Source: Tyto alba (lineage: Eukaryota > Chordata > Aves > Strigiformes > Tytonidae). From it: a stretch of 64,000 nt of DNA. The DNA lies in NCBI RefSeq assembly GCF_018691265.1, contig NW_024881295.1:19019904-19083903 (forward strand). The letters are read 5' to 3'. How positions within the stretch are numbered: the first letter of the stretch is position 1; each line of letters starts with the position of its first letter. Below the pieces are notes generated by a model. It searched no databases and had not been told where the DNA came from. It saw only the letters and a list, made by a program, of their open reading frames with translations. Shown here piece by piece: positions 11,001-26,000 of the stretch. The translations under genes were made by a program, and so were the position numbers.

Positions 11001-14000
11001 TCATAAAAAAACGCACCAGGTTCTCTACATCAATTTAAGCACGTTTAAAATAGTTTAAATCCAGAGCTACATGTGAGCTGAAACAGAAGAGGAAGCTGAT
11101 ATAAACGAAGTTTCAAGCCCTCTTTCTCCCCACATGCTCTTTGGCCAGTTCCTCAGACAGAGGTCATTAGTTTTTTCACCACAAAAGTGATCTGTGGTTG
11201 TGTCAGAGCCTTCCTTTCCCCATGGGACTGATTATGTTCCACAAAACCACTTTTTTGGTGCTTTTAACATCTACTCATCCCTCATTGTGCAAAGAATTAG
11301 CAAATTCCACATATGGAGGTGTACACAGAGAGAGAACAAGCAGTACCCATGTTTGTCAAGCAAGAAACAGCTGCACTGCTGGTTATGGCTTTCCCCTCAA
11401 TGTTCTTTGATTTCCTTGATCGTGCCTGTGAACCAGTGACTCGTCAGGGCTTACGTGGGCTCAGTGTAGTGGGCGTGTGGCACTGCAGCCCTAAACTTCA
11501 GGCATTCACATTAAGAACTAAACGACAAGAAAAAGAAAAAAGCTGACTTACTGGTCCAGTGCCAGCTGTGAGGTTCTGAAGAGCTCCCAGGGATGCTTCC
11601 TGGGTATAGTTTCTGGTACTCTTTGCTATTAAGGAGAGATATATCCTAATCAGTGTGGAATGCCACAGCGATTCAACACCTCTGGGATTGCTCTTTTCCT
11701 CAGGTAGTGGGGTGTCCTGCTGCTTCTAAACATGTAAACAGATCAAGCCTTTAGAAACAGTGACCTTACATGACTTAATGCATCACAAGTTAAACTAGCC
11801 ATTTTGTAACTCTTTATAACCATGATTATTTGCAGTCTGTCAAGTCGTAAACTAAACTGACAACATGTGAAGTTTCAATATTTAATTATACTGGCCACTC
11901 CATCCAAAAAGAGGAGATAGGTATGGAAGAAGCTGCTTCTCATCTCTCAGCAACTGACACTAAGGGCCAAGCCCAAGGAGAAACAGAAATGGCCAGCTAG
12001 AGTTCTACTGTGGATGGAATGGGAGAAGGCAGGACACAGTCCAGCAAAAGTAAGACATGGGGAAGGGTCATCTATCCTTTTCCCTCACTTTTGCCCTCCC
12101 CTAATACCTGCTTTCCTTCCAACAAATCTCAGTTGCCAGAATATTTGTGATCTGTACCACATGGTATCAAAAGAAGAAGTCCTGAGATAGCCCAAAAGTC
12201 AGCAAGTCATGGAAGTGGCAAGTCACCTTGTGCTGGTTTCACTGGTGAAACCATCACAACGCCCATTCATTGGTAGGGCACTTGCACAATTGCTCTACAT
12301 GGTACAGATACCATGTAGAGTCATCAGAGGGGATGAAACTGAGTGGCAGTATTCCTCAACTAATGAAACAATGAATACTTACGTCTTTTTCATCATCATC
12401 ATCTGAACAAGATAATGGGTGTAAGAAAAGGGTATCAATAAATTTACATTTTGTGGGGCAAGTAAATGTCACACTACCAAATACATCAATAACAGATTGT
12501 TAAGTAGATTACAGCCTTATTCTGCAGAAGTTGCTACAACTGATTAACAAAACAAGAGGTAACTAAATATGTACTTTACCTCTTTTACTTTTCTGCTCCG
12601 TGTTCCAAAGCACCCCGGTGTTTTATCATTGCTAGAAATGTTTCTTCTTTGCATGTATATGCTCTGGGCATAGCTCTCAGGGAGCTCTATCTCTAGCTGG
12701 TAGGAAAGATTGTGAAGAATGCACACACAGTTCTCTGTGGCCTAAAATAACAAAAGAATAGAAATCTTGAAAGCTTTGGCATGCGTTGAAGTGACATGTA
12801 TGGACATGAGAAGAGCTTTCATTTTTGGATCTTCAACATCTAACTGCAGAGCTTCTAACGGCTTACAGAAGAGCTAGTCTTCATGCCAGTGATCCACAAG
12901 ACTGCATTTTCACTGTTAAATTAAACATGCCCTGGGATGTTCCTGAGCACCGAGGCCAACTGGCACACAGGGCTTGCATTTGGAGCAGGGTGCATGCCTG
13001 TTGGAAATGGTCCTGGGACATTATAATTCCTGAATTGTGCCTGGGAATTGTTTGGGCGAGTGCTACTTGGCACAGACCAGAAGTGTGCCAAGGAAGATTT
13101 AAGAACCTTAGGGTAAAGATGATCATGTACACACCTCGCCCTCGCGTCAGCAAAAGGAATTCTTTGTATCTTTCCTAAGAAGAAAGCACTTTTCTTTGGT
13201 GGAATACTTTTTCAAAATCAGATGTACCTTTCTGGGCATGGCTAAGGTCAGATCTACAATTTCTGAGTAATGGATCTAGTGGCAAATAGCTTTATGACCA
13301 GTTCTTCCTTTTTTGAATGTAAAAAAGGAATGAGTGGTTTTAAGACAAAATGCAGCAGGGAGCTATTGGCACAAGTGTAAAGTGCTGGATTCTCCCTGAA
13401 GGTAATGGCACTGAATATGGGGAGATGGAGAAGCTCAAGTAACTAATCCTAGAATAGAGCTATAAATGTGCAGTAATTACCACTACGCAGCACAAGTTAT
13501 AGCAGGCACACTAGAAGTGCCTCACGGGCTGAGGACTAACCTTCTCCTAAGTGGTGGCTGGTCTTCTCACCCAGCTTCACCCAGCTAAAAGACAAGCATC
13601 TAGTCTAAGCAATGTTCAGTCAATGGTGGGAGGAAGAGAATGAGAGTAACTGGCTTCTGGAGGTGTCCGTGTCCTTGTAGTTACTTATACTGCTTAGGCA
13701 GCAAGTATAGCTTCTATAGAACTTAATAAAATGAATCCCATTCTACATGATGCAAGCTCCTTAATTACTCTGCCACCCAAAAGGGATTTAGGTTCTTCAT
13801 TTCCTAAGGGATACATAGCACTAAATATACAGGAGAGTAACCAGATTAATTTTTTAAGCTTCCTAACCAGCAAGGGCCCTGGGACAACTAAAATCACAGT
13901 ATCTGACTCTTTAGGTGTTTCAATATTTCTGAAAGTTATGACTTTATGTCACTTTTTTTTAAAAAAAGACATGTTTCTAGCTCTCTCTGGTGATTCTGAA

Positions 14001-17000
14001 AATGTTTTCCCAGTGCTAAGGTATGTTATTCTTTTAGATTGCAGGATAAAAATACTTCAGAAAACTTCTTACTGGACTTTCATCTTTGGTAACAGTTCTA
14101 AAAGCTTTGGAAATAAGTTTGGCAGTTACATCACAAATGTTTCTAAACACTGGTTTCTAAATACCCCCCAAAAAAATTCTCTTAGCAATTTCCCCTGGGA
14201 AAAGACCTTTCATCTCAAAGAATACCTTGTCATTAGGCTTGTGGTCTGCAATAGTTCCTTGAATATAATACACGAGGGAATCAATCAAGCCGTCGCATTC
14301 TCTCATCTTTTTCCTTCCTTCTGGGCCAGCAGAGCTCATGTTTCTGTGCAGGAAGGAATACGTTGGTGAGAAGAGATTTAGTCAAAGATATCTCCCTGTG
14401 CCTCTCTGACAAACTTTTCCATCTAAATCTTAAAGATACTCAAGTTAAGGTTGACTGCTTCCTTTCTTCAGAGCTGTAAGATAATCCGAGCCTCTGCGAA
14501 GTGAAACTTTCACTTTGGTGCACCCCCAGACAAAAAAAAAATACTCCAGAAAAACAAACTGTTGTGTTTGGATGGATAAGGTAAGACCTGACTCAAATCT
14601 TCATTTCAAAGTTGAATTAATCCTTTTTAAATAATCAAACAAACTGGACTTTTTTTTCATGATTCCATTTTTAGTTATATTTTTAGTATTTAGGACAGTA
14701 GCTATGTCAAAATATCAGAGGAAAGATACCTGTAAAAATTTCCAGGCGCACAAACGTCCTTTAGCATTTACCTACACCAAACCAGTTCTTGATCCAAAAT
14801 GGTCCATCAACTGACATATGTTCTGCGAGTTTTTAGCAACATGTGGACATTAATGTGTAAAGGTAACTGCTGTCAGCTCTGGGGCCAAATCCACACGGCA
14901 CCTCATGTGCTTGGGGAAGTGCTCGGGGGGGGGTTAGTGGGCAGGGGGGGAGGCGAAGGCAGCCCAGCTGGTGGGTCGGAGCGACAGCCCGGCCCCGTCG
15001 CTGGGCGAGGGGGTGAATCGTGACAGGGCTGCCGCTGCTAGACCAGCAGTGTGAGACCAGGAAGAGGGAAAAATAAGCCGTGCTCAGCTGATCCCCAGCT
15101 TCCCAGGGAAGCTGCTGGCATCTAAGCAGAAAAAAAAAAGCTGAAGCCACTCGAAGCTGCTCAGTCAGAGGGAAATGCCAGATGCCTTCTGCTGTTCCAC
15201 CACAGTGGCTCAGACACTGCTCTGCCGTTTTCTGCTTCCTCCAGACCCGAAGGAAGCCAGTGTTCGCCTGGCTTTCCAATAACATTTTCTGTGCTTTGTG
15301 GTAAACCAAGTACAACTTGAAAATGAATTATGAAACTGGTTTAAAAACTCTTGAAAAGCCAAACATACACTTGCTGCTTGAAGTTTGGCCCTAAATAAGC
15401 TATCGATTTCCAGCGAAGTAACGGCATTTACAATTTTGGGGTATAATTATTTTTACAACTGAACAAACTCTGAATTATGGAATGCTGGGATTATAAACCT
15501 AGGCCTCATTATTTTGGACTCACGCAGCTCTGCTGGACAAAAGGCTGCATGCAGTACCACATTCCAGCGTCTTTGTTTGAAATAACATTAAATATAACCC
15601 AATCTTAGCATCCATCACAAACAGAGAGGGATGTGTTCCTTTAGATAGTTTCAGGGTGCTTATTTTGCATGCTTACTTTACCTACTGGAAAGTACAATGG
15701 TTTAAAATTTTATTAATGACAAAGCCAGTAAGGTACAGCTTTAAACTTTCCTGTGGCTTATGACTGTAAAATGAAAGTGGCGTTGTATATACTGTCGATG
15801 CAGTTCTGTTTTTTTTCCCCGAGGAAGTGCATATTCAGATTAAATACTAAGGCACTGTAATTATAGGTTTACTTTAGGTCATGCTGATAACAATATCCCT
15901 ATTTATGAGTTCGTTTATTCTCGCATGGTATTATACATCACAGAATCAATATTCAGATTGCCCGACATGGCCTACTATAGACATCACTTTGGAAATTAAT
16001 TTTACCTATATATGTCACATTCGAGGCTTGTCACCCTTTCATATGTTTATGGTTATGCTGACAGTAATGTACACATTACAGCCCTTCTAGCACATAGCAA
16101 AAATAGTTTCTGAGGCACACAGACTAAAAATACTGTTAAACGATAAGTGTGGAATTTCCCCCACCAAAGACACATCAGCTGATACAGTGTTTAGTTTTGT
16201 CACGGTACGTTATTCTAAAAATCCCTGAACTTTTGACAACTGCGATCATACTGAATAGCTGTGCGAGGAGAGGACATCACCTGCCCTTGCTGTCTAGCGC
16301 GAATATAGTGGGGCACATCATAGCTTTATAGTTCAGGAGGCAGAGAAGAGCCTGAATCAGAGGCACTGTCCAGTTCTACAAAGGAAATTAATTACTGAAC
16401 TCTGTTTTGCTAAGAAGATGATGCTGAGCTGTTCATCCAGTTACAAACAGCAGTGTGTGTCTGTGTGTGTCTGTACACGTACGGCCACTCCACTCTCCAC
16501 CTCTCCCTGTTTCCTTATCACCACAATGTGGACTGGGAAGGGAAGAGCTCCTGCTCTCCCACTCGCCCAATTACAGTTATAACTACCTTACTCTGAGTAG
16601 GATCAGAGTGGGTTTGAAGGCAGAGAAAAACATATTTCAGGAAAAACCTCAGTTGACAGTTTAAGTTTGTGTGCTAATTGAAGCTTAAGAAATTCCAGGA
16701 CATAAAAATTTTATTAGATTGGGAAAAAATAAATGTTTCTGAGAAGTGTCATAGATACATAAATTAAAAGAGAATAATAATTTTGAAACAAAGGCAACAT
16801 TTTGCTTACAAAATTGCAAAACTCACTTCATCTTGGCTTCCCAAAATTTGAGGTTCCTGACAACTGGCACGCCTCATTCTGAGCTCAGGAGTTTGACTCT
16901 TTTGTAGTAGAGCTCCCAGAGGCCTTGAAATACTCAGTGCTTGGGCGATTACCATGGTTGGGCTGGCCCAGTGTTGTGGCTTGTGGCAACCACCATGGTG

Positions 17001-20000
17001 AGACTTCAGGGCTACTTAGAAATCTTCAAGTCTGCTGTGCAAGTTTGTTTTACTTAGAAGTATACCAAGACAAATACATCCATGGAAAAAAGGATCAGCT
17101 AGAGTCAAGATCGAGTCTTCCTATAGGAAAACTCTTCTGCTACCCGATTTCTGATATCTTTACCCTGCATTGGTATGGAATGGTTGGGAGAACTCAGCCT
17201 TAGGGAGATGGCAGCTTGTAGGGATCCTCTCTTTTGAATCATGTTTTGGAACCATCTAACTACTAAAAATCTCTGACTTCTGGCATGCTTAAATATGTTA
17301 ATCCTGGTGACGTGCCCAAACTATACCACATGCTAATGTGGATGCACTGTACCTATCTGAGTCCCTTGTTTAGCTCATCCCGTATTTGCTGCTTCTGTTC
17401 TCTCTTGCCCACACGTACAGCGTAACTATAGCTGTAACTGAAATAGCTGTTTGCCCAAGTTCCTGTGGCGTTTGTGGAGGATCAGATAATTCCTTACTGA
17501 GAAATTTTGTTCTGATACAGAGAAGTGAGGTAAATACAAAGAAATGTAACATTGTAAAATCGAGTGTGATTTTGAAAGAAACAAAGTGATAATGTAAGTT
17601 CAGTTAGATTGCAAATGGCACCAAATGAAAGGGATACTCCCTTTAAACCAGCACTGAGTCACACGCTGGCCAACTATGTTGGAAAAGGTTTTTGCACTGC
17701 TGTGAATGATCCACACGACTGATAAGAAGAGGGCTTTTGCTCCTGGGACTCATTCTGCTTAAACTGGTAATTTGAATTTAACTCAATTACATGATAACAA
17801 TTTCCTGAAGTAGTTCGGGAAATTCTATTCCCTTCATGCCTTACACAGTTCAAAAATGCAACAGGGAGGGAAAGGTATCCAGGGATCTACTTAGTAACTA
17901 CAGGCGTCAGCCTGCAAGCTGCTTGCTGGAAATAACAAAATTCCTTTCAGGAATTGGGGTAGCAGATAAACTGAAGAGGAGGCAAGAGATGATAAGAATG
18001 GATGGAAATAAACCTCAAGGAATGGCAATGCTATGCAAGAAGCCTTGGTTCAAAGACTTGTTATCATCACTCATTTCTTTTACGTTCTCTCTTAGAAGCT
18101 TCCATTATGAAATTGGGCTGCCATTACACTTTTCAACATACAGTGAGAGCTTTGGCTTCACTTCCCTCCAGTGCAAGTGGAAGTAGGCGCTTATGCAGCC
18201 TCCTGGCCCGAAGTGCAAAGATACTTCTTCCTCCAACTACAGCTTTCCACCGTCCTTGTGGGTCACTATCTATTTCACAATGAGCTTAAGAGGGAGCTGG
18301 GACAGACAAAGCATGAAATATAATAATGAAAAAGGAAGTGTTACTTCTACTTTGCTGGCTGAGGAGCCAAGAACAAAGACGTTATCTGACTCTTCTGGAG
18401 ACAGTTGTCTAGAAATTTTTCAAGAATTAGGACACATAGGGCTACAGGATTCTCCAGTTACAGAGCAATCAAAATGGAGGACCCTGTCATGAACCACAGC
18501 AGCTGAGATTGCTAGCTCCAATACTTAAAGGAAATGTTTTGCAGGAGGAAATGTGACCACTAAACATAAATTTTGGAAAGTTCGGCATTGCAGAATTTTG
18601 GGAACAGGAATTTCAAGTCAAAAATGGAACAAGATCATTATCAGCTTTCAAGATATAATACAGACAGTCTTCTACTAAGCCTTCCATTTAATCAGAAGAA
18701 AAGTCATGCCAGAAATTCACTTATGTATATAAATACTATTCAAATCCATATATTCTGCTTGCTGTTGGCATCTTACCCTTTCAGACTCAAAAGAGTATGG
18801 AGGAGGCGGCCAAGTATCTTGAAGATTTCTACCCATTGGTATTGGAACTGGAGACAGAACTATTATGTGTAGGAGTTTCAGGCCAAGAAAAAGTGATTGC
18901 CTCTAAAATCCAAAAAGACTTGTCTGCAAAAGTCTGTGATACTCCTCTAGATAGTTTAATACACCAATTTTGCTCATTCAGTTTGTTGTCAGGCAACCAG
19001 TGAAGTCTTTCAATTTGGCTTACTCTGCCTGTTCAGGGCACAGTGCTTTTTATCATATTTCAGGACTGAACAAATACCATTACTTATTCTAACTGCTAAT
19101 GCAGAATCGTGTGGTGCACACAGCTTCTTTTTATGTTAAGTTTTGTGACCTGCAATTTCTATAAAACTGCCAGAAGCAAAGCTTTAAGACAAATTACAGA
19201 CCTAGAGAATGGGATTAACAAATCCTTCTAACATCAGACTTCCTTATCAGTGACTGCATACACTGACACAGGCAGCAGAGATTCTGGACTACACAATACT
19301 TCTGGCAATAACTCCTTAGCAGAATGGGGAGTGTTCTGGTCATTCACTCATCCCAGTGTTAGTATCTGCAATATTATCTACTAGATGTGGGTTCACTTCT
19401 CCTCCTGAAATTCTTCAAAAAAAGAGGATGAAGAGAGCTTTAATTTATTCGCTGGTAACTGTGTGGCACAGGGCATAGGCTCATGTCAGATGATAGCGTT
19501 AGATTTGGACTGTGGGTGTCCCTTTCAGTCAATAGGTGTATGTAAATTTTTGAAAAGAAGTTCTGGCATTCTCCTATAACTAAAGTATTGTATTATGCAT
19601 AATGTATTGCACTTCAAAGTACTATTCTTAGCACTGAAATAGAAGCTGCAGGCTATAGACTTTATCAACACGCACAACAAACATGTTAGTATTACAAAAG
19701 GGAAGACTAATTACAGACTTATATTCTGGCAAATATATATGGTCTTTAAACATCTTCAATAGTAACATCATTCCCTCAGTGCAGTTTTTTTATTTTGTGG
19801 TGTGCTCTACTTTTAGTTTTTGGGATTTCTATGTGAGACTTTTTTTTTTTTTTTTTTTAAATTAATACATAAGGAAGGAATACTTCTAGTGACCTAATCT
19901 GGAAGGTGTGTTAATTTCCAATAGAGAGATGCAAACTGATTAATCAAAAATCTTGGCTATTTGGTCTGTACAAATATAGTAAGCCTCATTAAAAACTATT

Positions 20001-23000
20001 CTCTGCTAGAAAGTCCATTGGCAACCCTGCAGATCAACATTACCTGTGAATTCTCAAGCCCTTCTTGTTCTAATTATAATTCTCAGTGTTCAAGCTCTTA
20101 AAAATGAGAAGGACTAGAATACGGACATCACATTTTTTAAATAGGTAATGTATCCTTGAGCATCTAGATAGAGGCAGTATGAGATACTTCTCGTTAAGGC
20201 TGCAGAGCTAAGTGCAGCTCCTGAGCAGCCCCACTCACTGACTTTCTGTGCAGAGTAAGTTATGTTCAGAATCTACTTTTATTTAATTTAAAACAACTCA
20301 GCTACTGTTCCACCTTACTTGTCACACAACAAGTCGTGTGAAATTGCTGCTACAAGCTCAGAAAGAGTAATACCATGCTAAAACTGAGAATGATCCTGTG
20401 CCCCCGTTGGGTGGCTCATAGGGAAGAGAGAGTTCCAGAGTCCTGGCGCAGGAGAGGAGCAGGTCGTGCCAGCACAGGGCAGCACACCCAGCTGCCAGAC
20501 TGGTTTCTGTACAAATGCAGCTTGGGCTAACTAATACAAAAAAAAGACAACCTGCTTCATTTCATAGACAACACCACTTGCGTTAGCTAATGTTTCCTTG
20601 TATTTGCTTCTGAGCCATCAGGGTAAGTAAAAGTTAATTATTACTTAGAGATGAAGTCAATTAGTAGTTAGTGGACTGACAGGAGTTCCTGCAGAAAAAG
20701 GTGCTTTATTGTTGAGTATTTTGTATAGCTAACAATTCATTTGTCTTCTGAAACCACATGAGTCAGATAGAGAGCTGTTTACACAGTAAAAATTAATGCA
20801 GTATAGATACAACTACTTTGCTATAGGATATGTTTGCTGGGCAGCTTCCCAGCCTCTAAATTTCAAACTTAATTCCTTGTACTTCACTAAGCAGAGTTTA
20901 AAACTCAAGCCATGCCTTTGCACTCATACATTACTCATTAAATATTCCAAACTATGTCCCTTCATGTGTTTTTGAATGTGTAAACAAAAGACATGCATCT
21001 CTGATACTCGTATTTACTTAACGTACAATGACTTTGAACTCACAAACACAAAGGGCTGCAGTTTTATGAACTGTTATTTTTAAAGGTGTTTTTATTAAAG
21101 ATGTGATTTTTATACTTCAGTCATTTAGGGCTGTGACACCTTTGGTGTCTCTGTAGTAGCTGCTACTGTGTTCATGGGACTATTAGCTGATTGCAGTAGC
21201 AAATGCACAACTGTAGATCTACTCATCCATCCCATGGCTGCAGCCTGACCTCAATTTACTTGAACTGATGCAAAAAGTTGGACAGGGCTTACTTTGGTTT
21301 AAAAAAAATGGCTTTTTCCTAATTTAGGTTAAGTCATTTTCTAATCAGTTTAGCTATAGATTATGATATATCAAAGCAAGCATCTTTGTCAGCAGCTGAA
21401 AACTGAACACTTCTCTGCTTCTACATACCATGTCTCCTTTCCAAGTCAGCTATTTAGACAAGAAGTGATTATGGCTTGAGATTAACTCTAGGTATTTAAC
21501 CAAAGGGTCCTTGGAGATGCTACTGAATGTAACTATTAGTTGTGGTTTACATACCAAATAGTAAAAAAGAGTGACTTGGTCACTGCTGAGCATGTTCTGC
21601 TTACTACCCAGGCTCCTGTACCTGGTTAAGCTGGTAGGACTCAGCAGGTATTACAGCAGATGAGCAGAACTTACCCAGCACAAATGGCAGAAAACACTGT
21701 GGTCCCATTAATACCTAATATTGTTATAGATGAAGATGACTTGCTTGATCTCTTGAAAGAAAATTCCAGGTACACAAGCACATCAGTTGTCCCACTGATG
21801 GACCTATGACACCAGGACTAATCCTTCAAACATGTTAGTCTTCCAGTAGCCCAAACGGCACTTACAGGGCCATACACCAGTAAAGTGCAAAGGGAAGAAA
21901 TTGTGTGAGAAAGCTGACAACTTTGTGGTTCTTATGGGAAATGCTAACACTCCTGGGTGTCTGAGCCTGAGAATGCTCAAAGGAACTGCCCACAATGGGT
22001 TATCCACCACAAACAGCATTACCACTGATTGAATAAAACATACATGACAACAAATTTCCGTTGAGGATACCCGGTGATATGTGAATATAGTGAATCTTCT
22101 TTACTATTCATAGGGGACTAACTTCTTGTTTACATAGAATCAAATTCTCTAAGTGGAGGCATGTAATGATAAAAATCCTATTACTGCCTATAACTGTATT
22201 TTGCTCCAGCACAACTAAGAAATTGTGTTTCAAAGAAATAAACCTTACTGCATTACCTACTATAGTCTAGGACTTCTCATGGGCTTTTGCACTGTTACTC
22301 ATCATAAATATGTTCTGCCAGTCAGAAATATAGATACAAACTCAAGCTATGTATAAGAGTCTTAATTATTTTGAGTTTGTAGAGTTGGCATATTTTTATG
22401 TGATTCCAGTGGATAGTCACTTCATATGCTTCATAAATTTTAGAAATTAAAATTAATCAGGAATTGTTTATGAAAAAGGTATTAACAAAGTGATTACAAA
22501 CAATACTTATACGGGTTGAGGAACTTCACATACTATGAAAGTGTCCCTCTTGTATTCGTATCATCAGATTGTACAACTTTAGACCTAGGCTTTAATGGTC
22601 CCCATGCTATACATCCACTGGTCTCCCCAGATGGTGCACAAGACAGTCCATTGGGGTGTGGGAAAGAAATATTTTTGTACCATTAATAAATACAATTTAA
22701 AAAATTAAAATAATGTTTATTTAATCTTTATATCATCCTTTTAAATTTGGTTTTATGTATGCTTTCTAATGTACATAATGCGTTAGCACAATAGTACACA
22801 TATATAATTTATAAATAAATAAATATACATATAGTGAGGGAGAGTTCTCAAAAATTTTTTACTGGTACAAGTGTATGATCAAAAACATTTGGAGACCACT
22901 GCACTAGAGCCTTAAAATAACTTTAAAAGGCTCACACAAGTTTAAAGTATCTTTTAAGTTACTGTTAGCCTTTCTCTAGTGCAAATTTATAACACCACTC

Positions 23001-26000
23001 CTACAACCACTTAAAAAAGCTCTGTTTTCACTACTATCATCATCAGTCAGGAGCTAATACCATACATCCTACCAACAACTGTTATTCAGTGAAGGATCTC
23101 TTTGACTTCAATGCAACTATGCACTGCAACCAAGCCTCTGATTATTACCTTCTGTTATGGATACAGTCTGTGGAGTACCCACCAAATGAATATATAGGAG
23201 CCTTATAAAGCAAGCTGTTTTCACTGTATTGAGCAGTAATTCTTCTGGTCTGATACACGAGGCATTTCAAAATATGACCTGCATGCAAACTCTTCTCTTG
23301 GAGCCATCAAAGTTCAAAGCAAGAAAGCAAATTAAGCGTGCAAGCCTGTTTTATCACCACTATTGTTTTGGGTACCTGTAGACTGAATGCTCACCTCAAA
23401 CATCCTGTGGCATTGTAGAAGATATCAGGGTCAGGTAAAATACTTGACTTTGGGTAATCTCGATCTGGCCAGCCCGAGTAAGGGATGAGAACAGCTTCGG
23501 TCAGTGTCTGCAGGGCTTCTCTAATCAACAGGTGCTTCAGCTGGTCATTGGAGGACAAATTCCACAACAAACCTGCAATATCCAAAATAAAATCAGAGTG
23601 GCAAAAAGATTCCCCCACAGTTTGAAAGATCTAATCTCAAGCTCCTTGAAGTTAATGAGTGAAGGAGCCTGCCTGGCACTTGATACCCTGACTAGGAGGA
23701 GCAGGTGGTGGTAAGAGTTCATCAGCCATGATCTGAGGACATAGAAATGAGGCAAAAAAAGGGGCACAATTACCCATGTAATTAAAGTCACAACTCTACA
23801 TAGTCTAATACCCGACTGAGAAGCGCGGTTTTCCATGGCTCTGCATGTGCACCGACTATCTGCAGCAATCATCTTCTCCATTACTGAAGTAACACAAGCT
23901 AAACAGAGCTAACAACGCCGACGCCAGCCATCACTCTCCACACTTCCAGGCAGGAATGCATCCCTTCCAGATGCATGGCAGGACTAGTTGCACTTCCAAG
24001 TACCAAGTAAAGACCAATGAGCGGGAGAATAAACTTGCATGCAAAGGGGTAGATGGGAGGTACAGAGAGTGAGTTTACAGGTCTTTGAAAATCTGCTGGA
24101 AGAGAGGAGATGCCCATTACCAAGTTTCTGTAACACTTAGGAGCGAAATTCCTCATAGGAGGGAAAGCTGTTAAACACTGGTTGGCTGTTACAGTCCAGA
24201 CATTTGTCACTAAACAAATCATTAAGTCTTCTTACAATCTCCAAACACCAAAACAAATCTCAAATATAATCTTGTATAATTGATTAGCTTTGCTTATGTT
24301 CTATTCCAACAGATGACAATTCTCTTTAAAGTATTCTTCCCCTGGAAAAAGACACATATTTCCGCTTTTCACTACAAAGCCATTCATTGTTTCCCCAATT
24401 TGCTGCTCAAACTTTCACAGATCTCCTCCTCCAAACGCTGGCAGAGTATTAGTGAATGTTCCTTTCATCAGTTCACAACAAAAAAATTGCTTCTTTTGTA
24501 CCTCCTTACACTTTGAATTTAATTTCAGCTATTGTGAGCAATAGTAAAATCAAAACAAAAGCCAGCCAGAAGTAGCCCATTCCCTCTTCTGGGATCCGCT
24601 CTTCAACCTCTGAATTAGGGGATAAAAGGAAGAATCTACTTTCCTGAAGGATAAGAAAGGCTTATAGGAAATCAGACATGCAGTACAAAGGGCACTGGTA
24701 AGGGAAGCAGGTTAAGACAGAATGGCACAAATGCAAGGGCACAAGGACAGAATATCATATTAAAAGGAACAAGTGCATTCTGAATTATAGACAGATACCT
24801 ACAATAGAGTTGTGAGAACAGAATTTGAGATGCTGCTTGCACTATAAATGTTCCAACAAAAATCCTACCTTTACCCACAGACACTGTCTCACTGGGCTCA
24901 GACAGATTCTCTCAGTGGCTTTCTGGCTATGGATGAGTTTGTTCACATTAGAAAATGTCTTTAGGAGTGGTTTCTTTACTTGCAGCTATGCTATAATATA
25001 TTCATAGGGGCATAGTTTTCCCTTAGATGGTTATTTAGGAAAATGGGTGGGGTGTCCTTTTAAATTTATATCTGTTTTATTGACAGTTCAGTTTGTGCTG
25101 TAATCCTCCCTGCAGGAAAAATTTTATTTCATTTCTTAGATTTATGCTACGTGATAACAAGATCAAGAGGTTAGATACTCCCTGGAGGCTCATCTGGCTT
25201 ACCTTCAAAAGCTAATCTTTTTTTTTTTTTTTTTTTTTACAGGCCACAGCCATTTTACTTTCTGTTCCTCAGTATGATCTCCAAATACTACAAAATGTCA
25301 TTCTTGTCTTGGTTGCTGCATTGTCTCCGAGTGACATCCTCTCCTACTATTCAGGAGTAACCTCATTCCTTCCCTAAGAGATTTGCAAGAAGTTTGTCTG
25401 TATGTCAAAGGACAGCCCCTATGGTTCCTTCACTTGTATCGATGATTGTATGAAGCTAACAAATTCTGCCAATGTGATCTTGAAGAGGTCTCATTCCCTC
25501 TAAGAAGTGATCATACAAGCACAGAAAACGCACAGAGAAACTGGGCAACTATTTCCTGCGCAGGGCCATTACATAAACTGGTCCACGGCAGCTTTCAAGC
25601 CACTGTCATAAGCACAAAGCTACCTGGGGGCGGGGGGGAGGTACTGGCTTGGTGCTTTTTGTGTGATGTCCTGGGCTGCACAGGCTGTGAGGCAGGACAC
25701 AGCACTTGCTCCAGTCAGCATTTATACACTTTCATTGCTTTCAGCCTTTTCACAGTATGATACAAGGCATATTCATGACTATGCTCAGACTGTATTCCTC
25801 AGCCTAGGTCTTGAAGAAAATACAGGCCATTGAAATACTCTTTGAGAATATATGATATGGCTTAATATTAGGCAAGCATTTGTCTGTATTAACATGGTTG
25901 GTACCAATAAGCTGGTGACCTTAAAGATAAGATTCTAAGGCTGAGATGTACTTATGTGCACAAATATTAGATCGTCTTTCTGACAGGTAAAGTTTAACTT

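Larger units (their letters stand above)
14344..23394 (-). other. PKP2: PKP2 intron 6, the longest intron (9 kb)
   Basis: Mostly AT-rich. It holds a GC-rich island with G runs at 14880-15110, a TG/TC microsatellite at 16452-16476, a T run at 19840-19858 and an AT-rich low-complexity stretch at 22680-22860. I recognised no transposon with confidence and no open frame with domain features. Confidence 0.55.

Noticed and set aside
13951..13967. T-run/A-run palindrome in intron 7
   Set aside because: It is a homopolymer junction, which is trivial as a palindrome.
13731..14369. Plus-strand frame of 212 codons over PKP2 exon 7
   Set aside because: It is antisense to a real exon, has no domain or codon signature, and its length comes from chance absence of stops.
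14833..15315. Minus-strand 160-codon frame in intron 6
   Set aside because: It is kept open by the local GC-rich block; the protein has no family features.
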